A program made the translations under genes and the position numbers. This document shows, piece after piece, positions 1-7,828 of a stretch of 64,000 bases of DNA (positions within the stretch are counted from its first letter, which is position 1; each line of letters begins with the position of its first letter). The notes below the pieces were generated by a model. The model was not told the DNA's origin, ran no database searches, and saw only the letters and a list, made by a program, of their open reading frames with translations. The DNA comes from Planctomycetota bacterium (GTDB lineage: Bacteria; Planctomycetota; B15-G4; SIAN01), in NCBI GenBank assembly GCA_028289345.1, contig JANQQL010000009.1, positions 186,001 through 250,000 on the forward strand, written 5' to 3'.

Positions 1-2
1 CC

Positions 3-386
3 CTGCAGATCGGTGCCACCTGGGTGATCAAGGACCTCCTGGAGTCCGACGACCTTTCGACGTCGGGACTCGCCACCAAGCTCATTCCGCTGATGGATCG
101 AGTGGTCGCACCGGATGCGAAGCTGCATCTCGTTCAGTGCTTGCCGCTGCTCGAGATCCCCTCTTCTCAGGAAGAACGGCTGGCGAAAAGCCTGAAGGGG
201 TTCCTGAAGGACGAGTACAAGTTTCTTCGCGCGTGGTCGTACAACGGGCTGGGACTGCTCGCGGTGCAGAACCCCAAGTATCGGGCATCCGTGAAGAAGC
301 TGTTTGCCAAAGCCCTCGAAACGGAGGCCGCTTCGGTCAAGGCGCGAGTGCGTCATGCGCAGAAAGCCCTCGAGAAAGCCTCATGA
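3..386 (+). CDS. HEAT-like helical repeat protein, C-terminal part
   Basis: The reading frame is open from the left edge of the window, so only the C-terminal ~127 residues are visible and the true start lies outside. The protein is made of amphipathic alpha helices in pairs (for example LIPLMDRVV followed by LHLVQCLPLLEI and LAKSLKGFLKD), ending in a Lys/Ala-rich helix. This pattern is typical of HEAT or ARM-type repeat proteins, which act as protein-binding scaffolds; no catalytic motif is visible. Its TGA overlaps the ATG of the next gene (ATGA at 383-386), so the two are probably co-transcribed and translationally coupled. Family assignment is by secondary-structure pattern only. Confidence 0.6.
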   Translation: MQIGATWVIKDLLESDDLSTSGLATKLIPLMDRVVAPDAKLHLVQCLPLLEIPSSQEERLAKSLKGFLKDEYKFLRAWSYNGLGLLAVQNPKYRASVKKLFAKALETEAASVKARVRHAQKALEKAS

Positions 387-961
387 GCGAGTGGCAACTT
401 CGAACGGCGACGCTGGACGATCGACCTGCGATCCAATCACTGATCGAACGCTCTTCGCGCGCCCTGTGCGTCGGCGAATATGATACGAAGGTTGTCGAAG
501 CCGCGTTGCAAGGAGCCTTCGGAGTCGACAGCGAACTGATTCGAGACGGCACCTACTTCGTCGTCGAGACTGGCGACAAGATCGTCGGCTGCGGAGGTTG
601 GAGCATGCGCGCCACCAAGTTCGGCGGCGACGCGCACGGGGACCGCGATTCCTCGAAACTGAACCCGACGACCGACGCCGCCAAGATTCGCGCCTTTTTC
701 GTCGACCCGGCTCACACCCGAAAAGGCATCGCCGCGGGAATCCTCGACCACTGTGAAGCGAAGGCGCAAGAACACGGTTTCCAGCGACTCGAACTCACCG
801 CGACCTTGCCGGGGGTGCCGTTCTATCGTGCACGGGGCTACATCGCAGGACAGCCGGAGCACCACGAGATTGCGCCGGGCGTGTCCATCGAGTTCTTGCC
901 GATGAGGCGGGAGATCGACAGCAATGCCTCCGCGAGCGCCAGCAGGCCGAGAAAGCCTTGA
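383..961 (+). CDS. GNAT family N-acetyltransferase
   Basis: A 192-residue protein that begins at the ATG overlapping the previous stop codon; this start gives the expected N terminus (MSEWQLRTATLDD) of a GNAT fold, whereas the longer upstream frame runs over the preceding gene. Conserved features are IRAFFVDPAHTRKGIAAGIL (strand 4 plus the acetyl-CoA pyrophosphate-binding loop, here R-K-G-I-A) at about residues 103-122 and the FYRARGY motif near residue 155. It would acetylate an amine of an unknown small molecule or protein using acetyl-CoA in the cytoplasm. The C-terminal ~15 residues are Ser/Ala-rich and outside the domain. Confidence 0.85.
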   Translation: MSEWQLRTATLDDRPAIQSLIERSSRALCVGEYDTKVVEAALQGAFGVDSELIRDGTYFVVETGDKIVGCGGWSMRATKFGGDAHGDRDSSKLNPTTDAAKIRAFFVDPAHTRKGIAAGILDHCEAKAQEHGFQRLELTATLPGVPFYRARGYIAGQPEHHEIAPGVSIEFLPMRREIDSNASASASRPRKP

Positions 962-1116
962 GCCCTCCAAATAGACCGAAGTACAATCTGGAAAGTTGAC
1001 AGATCGCAACACAATCATTGCCACGAGTGCAAGCAAACATTGACATTGCCTTAGCGGTGCTCATTAGGTTTCGAAAGAGCATTTTGAGTCAACTAAACGG
1101 CAACGAGGGGTCCATC

Positions 1117-2367
1117 GTGAATGACTTACCGCAAAACAAAAGCGAATCACAGTTGGATGCCGAACGAATAGTCGACGATCGCGTTCGGCGGTACCTGAAT
1201 AAGCACAAGGCCAAAGTCCGCAACTTTTGGATTGGTCTCCTCATTCTCGATGTGGGCGCGCTTTCAGGAGCGGCCTGGGGCGGATATCAATTCATCAAGG
1301 CAACCGCCGCAAACTCTGCCGAGGAACGATTCTCCCTTGACTTGAAATCAAACTTCACCGAGAGCACCGTCGCCAGAATAGCCAAGAAACATGCCAACGA
1401 GGCTGTAGAAGACCAAATCGAACGCGCCGAAAAAACCTTCGACTCGGCGAGTGATGTCGTTCACCACATTTTACTCGGGAGTATCGACCACATAATTGAC
1501 GTAGCCAAGAAACAGACTCAGCCAACCATCGAACAAGTGACTGAGTTCCGGATTGAAATCGAGAATGGACTGGATCTCGCGCGGAATGACATGCAAATGA
1601 TGGAGGATCAGATAAGCGCGACGTCAAACAACGTACAGGCCAAGATCATGGCATCCGAACAAAGCGAGGAAGCAGTCAAAGACAGTCTCGAAGAGATTCA
1701 CAGGCTTCAAGCCAAGGCTGAGTCTGAGATCTACGCGGTACTCGAAGGCATCAGGGATTCTGCCCAGCAACTAGCTTCAGTGAAAAGTCGACTAACCAAA
1801 CTCAAGGGCGACGGATCAGATGCAATCATCCAGCTCCTAGATCGACTATCAGAAGCCGCCGAGAACGGCGACGAGCTGAACTTACTACTCGGGCTCGAGC
1901 AGGATCTAACCGCGGTCAACTCGGACATTGACCAAATCAAACAGAAACTTGATGCTTCTGAAGATCATCGCTCTCTCCTCGACAAAACACTCAGTTCGAT
2001 TCAATCGAAGCGAGCACCGCAGATTCGAGGCGGCAGCCACCGCTGGGCTGGATCGGGGGAAATCAGATCAAGACTGGATTCGCTCGGCTCTCCAGGAAAA
2101 TATGATTTACCGGTTTCCTTCAACCCTCCGTTTGATCGTGACGTCGACATTCAGATCATTGCAATGGTGTCTGAGGTTCGAGCTGATGCAAGATACCTCG
2201 ACCCTCAGGCGACACGCATGCACTTTGCCGTTTGGCCCAAAAAAGGTACCGTAAGCAGAACTGGGTGCATATTGGAACTGTACGTCAACGAGAAGCTGAG
2301 GTGGCCAACTGGTACAGTCTCATGGGTAGCCTGGACCCAAGGTCAAAGTGAGCCTCGTTCGAACTAG
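1117..2367 (+). CDS. Membrane-anchored coiled-coil protein of unknown function
   Basis: About 416 residues if the GTG at 1117 is used (a purine-rich GAGGGG lies 7 bases upstream); an in-frame extension back to 1018 is possible. Around residues 35-60 there is one hydrophobic segment (FWIGLLILDVGALSGAAWGG) suitable as a membrane anchor, followed by ~230 residues of heptad-like, Glu/Lys/Leu-rich helix predicted to form a coiled coil, then a C-terminal globular part with beta character and several Trp. I do not recognise a family. Base composition and codon use are visibly more AT-rich than in neighbouring genes, suggesting acquisition by transfer. The TAG overlaps the stop of the convergent MMPL gene in a palindromic CTAG. 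Confidence 0.7.
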   Translation: MNDLPQNKSESQLDAERIVDDRVRRYLNKHKAKVRNFWIGLLILDVGALSGAAWGGYQFIKATAANSAEERFSLDLKSNFTESTVARIAKKHANEAVEDQIERAEKTFDSASDVVHHILLGSIDHIIDVAKKQTQPTIEQVTEFRIEIENGLDLARNDMQMMEDQISATSNNVQAKIMASEQSEEAVKDSLEEIHRLQAKAESEIYAVLEGIRDSAQQLASVKSRLTKLKGDGSDAIIQLLDRLSEAAENGDELNLLLGLEQDLTAVNSDIDQIKQKLDASEDHRSLLDKTLSSIQSKRAPQIRGGSHRWAGSGEIRSRLDSLGSPGKYDLPVSFNPPFDRDVDIQIIAMVSEVRADARYLDPQATRMHFAVWPKKGTVSRTGCILELYVNEKLRWPTGTVSWVAWTQGQSEPRSN

Positions 2368-5180
2368 CTTGAGTCTGAAGGGACAACTCCCACCCCAAAC
2401 GGCCTCACCACCAAGATCAGCCGCGGCAATAGCGTCAGCGAAGACACCAGCGCCATCATCATCGCCAGGGCGGTCAGCAGTCCGAACAGGATGCTCGGGA
2501 CGAAGTTCGAGAACGCCAGGATCGAGAAGCCGGTGGTGATGGTGATGGAGGTGTAGTACATGGCGTTGCCGATGCTGCGGTGGCTGCGGTGCATGGCTTG
2601 CAGGTAGCTGCCGTCGACGGCGAGTTCTTTCTTGAACCGGTGCAGGTAGTGAATGGTGTCGTCGACAGCGATGCCGACGCTGATAGCCACGATGGTGATG
2701 GTCATGACGTCGAGGGGAATGCCCGCGAGGCCCATGACGCCGAGGATGGCGAGGGAAGACAGCAAGCTCGGGACGATGGCGATCAGGGAGATCTTCAGGG
2801 ATCGAAACAAGAACAGGAACATGACCATCAATGCCAACACGGTGTAGCCAATGGTCTTGATCTGGGACTGGAACAGGCTCTGGAGCATATTGTTGTAGAG
2901 CACCATCAGACCGGACACCCGGAACTGATCGTCGCGCAGGCCGAGTTCGTCCTTGAGATCCCCGCGGATCTGCTTCAGCAATGCGTCTCGTCGCAGGGTT
3001 TCGAGGGAGTCCTTGATGCGCACGCTGATTCGCGCTTGGTCGTTGGAGACCGAGGCGTAGGGCGCGATGAGGGCGTCGCGGAAATCCTGGGGCATCTTCT
3101 GGAACAGGATGGCGATCAGTAGATCATCGAGAGGCTCGCCATCGTTGATCTGCAGCCCGACCTTGGTCAGAGTGGCGAGGGACAAAACCTTGCCGGTCTC
3201 AGGCAGTGCGTCCAGATAGTCGTGCACTCGTCCGATCCGGTCCAGTTTGGTACTGGTGAACCAGTACTTGGCTTTCTCTTCCTCGCGGGCGCGCGCTCGG
3301 GCCTCGGCGGAGGACTGCTCAGAGTCTTCGAACTCTCCGAACTCGTCGTCCCCGAAGTCCGCAGAATCGTCGAAGTCGTCGAAGTCGTCGAAGTCGTCGT
3401 CCCCACTCGAACTGCTGAATTCGTCGAATTCGTCAAAGTCACCGAAATCGTCCGTCTCTTCGAACTCCGCAAACTCGTCGAGGTCGGAGAATTCGTCGAA
3501 CTCCTCCATCTCCTGACGTTCGGCTTCTTGCGGGTCGCCGAGCGGTTCTGAGGCGACGAACTCGTCGAAGTCCGGGTCAGGATTGGCCGGCGCCGGCTGT
3601 TGCTGCGAATCGGGCCGATCCAACGCGGCGACCTCGCCATCTCCGGCTCGCGATCCAGAGTCTCGCGGCACGCCGAAGTCCAAGATCACATCCAAAGGAG
3701 TCGTGCCGCCGAGCTCGCGGTCGATGAACTCCATCCCCTGGTAAATCTCGGTGCTTTCCTTGAAGTAGTCGATGAAGCTGTTCTCGACTTTGAGTCGCTG
3801 GGTCCCCACCACGGTGACGATGGCCACGACCGCGCTTCCCACCAAGATCAGCGGGCCTCGCCGTTCCGTGAGTCGCCCGAAGAACGAGGTCAGCGGCAAC
3901 CCGAAGTCGGACTCCTCCGCGGCCGGAGGTTTTCGCACCAGCATCGACGCCGCCGGGAACAACACAAAGGTCACCGTCAGCGAGACCAGAATCCCGAGGG
4001 TCATCATCCAGCCGAAGGTCGAGACCGGCAGGATGTCGCACACGATCAAGGACGAGAACCCGGCGATGGTGGTCAGCGACGCATAAAGACACGGGACGAA
4101 CGTGTGTCCCACGGTCTCGCGAATCAGGGCACGATTGTCGAGGTCCGACCGCGTCCGCAGGAACTCACGGAAGCGAACGATCAAGTGGATGGTCAACGAC
4201 ATGGTGAAAATGAGCTGCAAGGACACAAAGTTGGAAGACACCACGGTCACTTCCCAACCCAGGAAGCCAAGCAGCCCCATCATCACCAGCGCCGAGCAGG
4301 CGCAGCACAGCATCGGCAGCACGACCCAACGCAGCCGCCGAAAGATCACACCGAGGGTCGCGAGCAGCAGCAGGATCATCCCCACGCCGAAGATCATCAG
4401 GTCCGAGCGGATGAAGGTGACGATGTCGTCGACGATCATCGGCACTCCGCCCAGGTACAGGCGGTCCTTGCCGCGGTAGCCATCGAGAATCCCGCGAATG
4501 GATTCGATGTCGGCGTGCAACTCGTCGCGGAGGCGATCCTTGGAGCGGGAGTAGCGGCGCTGCAGATCGGAGAGTTCGGCATCTTCCGCCGTGCTCCAGT
4601 CTCCCTCGCGTCGCTTCTCTAGCATCGCGATGCGCTGGGCCGTGAGTTTCGCGTGGTCCTCATCGGCGCGAAAGTTGACCTGCAAGGTCGTCGACTTCAG
4701 GTCCTCGCTGACCAGCAGTCCCTGGTACACGGGACTCGTTTGGAGTTCCTTGCGCGCAAGTTCTACCGACGCCCCCGGATCCTCCAGTGTCTTCAGGTTG
4801 CTCTGGACTTCCGTCAGCGGAACCGGCGGGTTGCGCAACAGAGGGACGTCCAACAACGACGTCACTGACTCCACTCGCGGCAAGGAGGAGAGCTCTCCGC
4901 GAAGCTCCTTCAAGGTCCGCAGGGAGTCCTTCCCCAGCAGTTCCCCGGCCGGGGTGAAGGTGACCACCACGAACTCGGCACCGCCATAGCGCTCTTGGAC
5001 TTGCCGGGCGTAACGGAGATCTTCGTCGTGCTCGAGCACCAGCGAGTCGCTCGAAGCGTCGAGTTGAAAGTCCTTGATCCAGTACGCGCAGAACGCGAAC
5101 AGGGTCAGCAACGACGCGACGATCAGACGAGGACGCCCGAGAACGATCGTGTCGTAAAGACGGAGGAGTTTCAGGGTCAC
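2364..5180 (-). CDS. RND/MMPL family lipid exporter (HpnN-like)
   Basis: A 938-residue RND-superfamily protein with the two-lobe layout: an N-terminal membrane helix (LIVASLLTLFAFCAYWIKD), a large extracytoplasmic domain, a cluster of helices from about residue 255 to 415, a second periplasmic domain and a final helix cluster (about 755-925). The second half contains GIAVDDTIHYLHRFKKEL, the typical MMPL transmembrane-4-type motif with acidic residues in the membrane. It is probably involved in moving hydrophobic lipids (hopanoid, phospholipid or similar) between inner and outer membranes. It is last in an mlaA-mlaC-MMPL operon; its ATG overlaps the mlaC stop by 4 bp. Unusual is a ~100-residue acidic insert near 525-625 made of DEF/DDF units, which resembles a tract in the mlaA product. 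Confidence 0.88.
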   Translation of the reverse strand: MTLKLLRLYDTIVLGRPRLIVASLLTLFAFCAYWIKDFQLDASSDSLVLEHDEDLRYARQVQERYGGAEFVVVTFTPAGELLGKDSLRTLKELRGELSSLPRVESVTSLLDVPLLRNPPVPLTEVQSNLKTLEDPGASVELARKELQTSPVYQGLLVSEDLKSTTLQVNFRADEDHAKLTAQRIAMLEKRREGDWSTAEDAELSDLQRRYSRSKDRLRDELHADIESIRGILDGYRGKDRLYLGGVPMIVDDIVTFIRSDLMIFGVGMILLLLATLGVIFRRLRWVVLPMLCCACSALVMMGLLGFLGWEVTVVSSNFVSLQLIFTMSLTIHLIVRFREFLRTRSDLDNRALIRETVGHTFVPCLYASLTTIAGFSSLIVCDILPVSTFGWMMTLGILVSLTVTFVLFPAASMLVRKPPAAEESDFGLPLTSFFGRLTERRGPLILVGSAVVAIVTVVGTQRLKVENSFIDYFKESTEIYQGMEFIDRELGGTTPLDVILDFGVPRDSGSRAGDGEVAALDRPDSQQQPAPANPDPDFDEFVASEPLGDPQEAERQEMEEFDEFSDLDEFAEFEETDDFGDFDEFDEFSSSSGDDDFDDFDDFDDSADFGDDEFGEFEDSEQSSAEARARAREEEKAKYWFTSTKLDRIGRVHDYLDALPETGKVLSLATLTKVGLQINDGEPLDDLLIAILFQKMPQDFRDALIAPYASVSNDQARISVRIKDSLETLRRDALLKQIRGDLKDELGLRDDQFRVSGLMVLYNNMLQSLFQSQIKTIGYTVLALMVMFLFLFRSLKISLIAIVPSLLSSLAILGVMGLAGIPLDVMTITIVAISVGIAVDDTIHYLHRFKKELAVDGSYLQAMHRSHRSIGNAMYYTSITITTGFSILAFSNFVPSILFGLLTALAMMMALVSSLTLLPRLILVVRPFGVGVVPSDSS

Positions 5181-5887
5181 TCTCCGGCAGGAGCGGAGGG
5201 TTGGCCGTTCAGCTTGGCCAAGGCGGCGCGCTTCTCTTCGACCTTCTTGCGCATCTCTTCCAACAGTTCTTCGAAGTCGTTCTCACGCAGGTAGTCGTTG
5301 TACTGACCGCCGTAGGACTTGCGAATGCTGACCCCTTCGATCTCCAAATCGAACACTTTCCAGACGCCGTTGCGGGAAGCCAGCATGTAGGCCACCTGGA
5401 CACGGTTGCCCTTGGAGATGATGTGGGAGTCCACCTGGTACTTGGGAGAGCCGCCCATGGACAACGTCGACGGCTCGCCGAACTCGACCTCCTCGTCGGA
5501 GAACAGCTCGAGCTTCTCGAAGTAGGACAGGCGCAGAGTATCGACGAATAGATCGGTGAAGGCGCGACGCTGCTCGGCGTTGATCCGCCCCCAGTGGGTC
5601 TTGCCCAGGGAAAGTTTGGCCAGCAGCTCGAAGTCGATCAGCGGTTCCACGATCTCGAGCACCGAATCCTGCTTCTGCTCGCGGCTGATCTCTTCGTTGC
5701 GCAGCACTTCCAGCACCTGGCTGACGGCGCCTCGAATGAGCTTGGACACGGCGGCCTTGTCGTCTTCCACTCCCAAGAGGGGAGCCGAGCGGGCGATCGC
5801 AGGCGTCGTCACAGGATCCAGGGGCGTCACCGCAAACGGTGTCGCGGCCGTCATCACACAAGCGAGAAGAATCTGCATCGGAGTCAC
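5177..5887 (-). CDS. mlaC: MlaC/Ttg2D-type phospholipid-binding protein
   Basis: A 236-residue periplasmic protein with an N-terminal signal sequence (MQILLACVMTAATPFAVT). The MlaC pattern follows: a helical segment (VSKLIRGAVSQVLEVLRN), the IVEPLIDFELLAKLSLGKTHW region where the family binds acyl chains, FTDLFVDTLRLSYFEKLE, then beta strands with KYQVDSHII, NRVQVAYMLASRNGVWKVFDL and the family hallmark DLEIEGVSIRKSYGGQYNDYL. Proteins of this family shuttle phospholipids across the periplasm between outer-membrane MlaA and an inner-membrane transporter. Start and stop overlap neighbours by 4 bp on each side (ATGA), showing one operon. No mlaD/E/F genes are visible; the MMPL exporter takes the inner-membrane place, as in HpnM-HpnN pairs. 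Confidence 0.9.
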   Translation of the reverse strand: MTPMQILLACVMTAATPFAVTPLDPVTTPAIARSAPLLGVEDDKAAVSKLIRGAVSQVLEVLRNEEISREQKQDSVLEIVEPLIDFELLAKLSLGKTHWGRINAEQRRAFTDLFVDTLRLSYFEKLELFSDEEVEFGEPSTLSMGGSPKYQVDSHIISKGNRVQVAYMLASRNGVWKVFDLEIEGVSIRKSYGGQYNDYLRENDFEELLEEMRKKVEEKRAALAKLNGQPSAPAGE

Positions 5888-6807
5888 TCCTCGACCATCT
5901 TTCGTCGGTTCTGATCGTAGGCGTCGCGGAAAAACGTGTAGGGGTCCAGCGCGTCCCGTTTCAGGCTTTCATACTCTTCGACGCGCAGAGACGCACGGTT
6001 GAACTCTCGACCGACGGCAAGGCCGGTCGTCACCTCTGGAGGCGCGTAGTAGGAGATGGGATGGAGGAAAATGTCGGGAATGATGCCGAGACCATCCCGC
6101 ACATTCCGCGGCCCCAGGAAAGGCAGCACGACCGGGAATCCGGTGCCCACCGAGTAGTGGCCGAGAGTCTGACCGAAGTCCTCGGGGCTGGGAGCCTTCC
6201 AATCGAGCCAGGCATCCGCGGGATCGAACAGGCCGCCGATCCCGACAGTGGAATTCACGACCAGGCGCCCGAGCTCGAGGCCCGCCTTCTTGAACTTCCC
6301 CTGAAACACTGCATTGGCAAAGCGCGGCGGGGTCAAGAAATTGAGGAAGGCCTTTTCGATCGCGACCCGTCCCACTTCCGGCACCACGTAGCGATAGCCC
6401 CGCGCCGCGGGAAACACGATCCATACGAAGAACCGGTCGTTGAAGTGGTGCATGACCCGGTTGTACCCCATCAAAGGGTCCCAAACGGGCTCCTCGGTGG
6501 CGACATCTCCGCCACTGGCGTCTCCCTCGTCTCCAAAGTCGTCGAACTCGTCAAAATCATCGAATTCGTCGAACTCGGAAAACTCATCGTCAGAGAACTC
6601 GTCGAGGTCGTCCGAGGGCGGAGCAGTCTCTTGGAATCCCCCCCGGTGAAGACCTCCGAGCGCGGAGACACTGCGTGGGGCGCCATGACAGCCGGCGAGA
6701 ATGAGCACCAGACTGAGCAGCAGAGTGCCCGGCACGAATCCACCCGACGCCCATCCACAGACGGGCACCGTCGGATGCGACGCGAGTTCGCGACTCCCTG
6801 GCTTCAT
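5884..6807 (-). CDS. mlaA: MlaA/VacJ family outer-membrane lipoprotein
   Basis: A 307-residue lipoprotein. I place the start at the ATG at 6807, which follows a strong GGGAGGAGG ribosome-binding site and yields a signal peptide with lipobox LILAGC. After an acidic linker of alternating Asp/Glu and Phe (about residues 65-95) the MlaA domain starts with DPLMGYNRVMHHFNDRFF and contains VGRVAIEKAFLNFLTPPRFAN, ELGRLVVNSTVGIGGLFDPA and the GVGTGFPVVLPFLGPRN-type motif (YSVGTGFPVVLPFLGPRN here). MlaA forms a doughnut in the outer membrane that removes mislocalised phospholipids from the outer leaflet. First gene of the operon with mlaC and MMPL; a promoter must lie in 6808-7112. Confidence 0.93.
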   Translation of the reverse strand: MKPGSRELASHPTVPVCGWASGGFVPGTLLLSLVLILAGCHGAPRSVSALGGLHRGGFQETAPPSDDLDEFSDDEFSEFDEFDDFDEFDDFGDEGDASGGDVATEEPVWDPLMGYNRVMHHFNDRFFVWIVFPAARGYRYVVPEVGRVAIEKAFLNFLTPPRFANAVFQGKFKKAGLELGRLVVNSTVGIGGLFDPADAWLDWKAPSPEDFGQTLGHYSVGTGFPVVLPFLGPRNVRDGLGIIPDIFLHPISYYAPPEVTTGLAVGREFNRASLRVEEYESLKRDALDPYTFFRDAYDQNRRKMVEE

Positions 6808-7112
6808 CGACCTCCTCCCGCAGTGCGCCGATCGCTCAGGCTGATGATCGCCGGTCGCAGCCCCCCGAAAAAGTCTCCGGATGGCCAATCGGGGGTTTTT
6901 CGTCGCGCTCATCGTCGGTTCGCCGGCGAATCGGAGGAATCGTCGAGGAACCGAACACGAACGCCGCGAAACGCCCCGGAAAGAAGCCAAAGGTCGTCTT
7001 CGACGATCAGCCAGGCTGCGGGTGCAAACGACGGAAACCGCTGAAAGTTACTCATCGGCAAGAATTTCCCGTAACTCAAGGAGCCGGGGCGGGGGTCCTC
7101 GCCTTCCTCGGA
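6808..7112. other. Intergenic region upstream of mlaA
   Basis: About 305 bases without a convincing gene. It must hold the promoter of the minus-strand mlaA operon and the transcription end of the GNAT gene that stops at 7113. An imperfect inverted repeat around a central TGGCCA (about 6877-6897) lies beside A/T runs and might be a terminator, but pairing is imperfect and I do not call it. Confidence 0.4.
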
Positions 7113-7652
7113 TCATGGGGGCGACGCATGGTTCTCCCACTCCTCCCGAGAGATCTCATAGACGCGGATGTCCAGGTTCTTCCAGTGGGCGTCCCGGACG
7201 TGGCGCATGCCGTTGCGGAGAGCGACCTTCTGGGACGGCTGGTTCTCGGGAACGATCAGGGACACGATCTTGTCCCGGCCGTGATCGCGAAACCCGGAAT
7301 CGCGGAATGCCCGCGCCGCCTCGATGGCGTAGCCGTGCCCCCACGAAGAGCGCAGGAACCAGTAACCCACCTCGAGCAATGTCTCCCCCTCCACGTCCTG
7401 AGGGAGAAGTCCTGCGTGGCCGAGATATTGCCCCGAGTCCTTGTCGACGACCGCGCGGAAGCCGAATGCCGAACCCTGGAATTTCTGATGCCGCTCCTGG
7501 AACCACTCCCGGGTGCGTTCCGGAGTGAAGGGATCGTGGGGTGAGTGCTTCATCACTTCCGGATCGGACATCATGCGATGCACGTCGTCCAGGTCCGACT
7601 CCGCCAGCGGGCGAAAGCGCAGCCGGGGGGTCTCGAACGTTTCCCAGTCCAT
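7113..7652 (-). CDS. GNAT family acetyltransferase (RimJ/RimL type)
   Basis: A 179-residue protein using the ATG at 7652. It starts with FETPRLRFRPLAESDLDDV, the classic opening of RimJ/RimL-like (Acetyltransf_3) enzymes, and carries EVGYWFLRSSWGHGYAIEAA (strand 4 and the acetyl-CoA-binding G-H-G-Y-A loop) near residues 105-125, then IVPENQPSQKVALRNGMRHV, the conserved N..S..V..K.G-type C-terminal motif. This subgroup acetylates N-terminal amines of ribosomal proteins or small amines; substrate here is unknown. An in-frame upstream ATG at 7682 would add 10 residues, but the family begins at the chosen start. Confidence 0.9.
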   Translation of the reverse strand: MDWETFETPRLRFRPLAESDLDDVHRMMSDPEVMKHSPHDPFTPERTREWFQERHQKFQGSAFGFRAVVDKDSGQYLGHAGLLPQDVEGETLLEVGYWFLRSSWGHGYAIEAARAFRDSGFRDHGRDKIVSLIVPENQPSQKVALRNGMRHVRDAHWKNLDIRVYEISREEWENHASPP

Positions 7653-7828
7653 GGTTTCTCCGAGGTCGACGAGCGGCCGCACTCAGTGTACGAGTTTCGA
7701 CCGCGCCTCGTTCCGCGCGAACCCTTGAGACAGAGCTGCGCCCTCAGCCCGCGAGTGAGGGCCAAGGGCGCATCGGATCGGGAAGTCATTCGTCAAGAAG
7801 CCGGAAAACCGGTCCTCGACAAGGCGCG

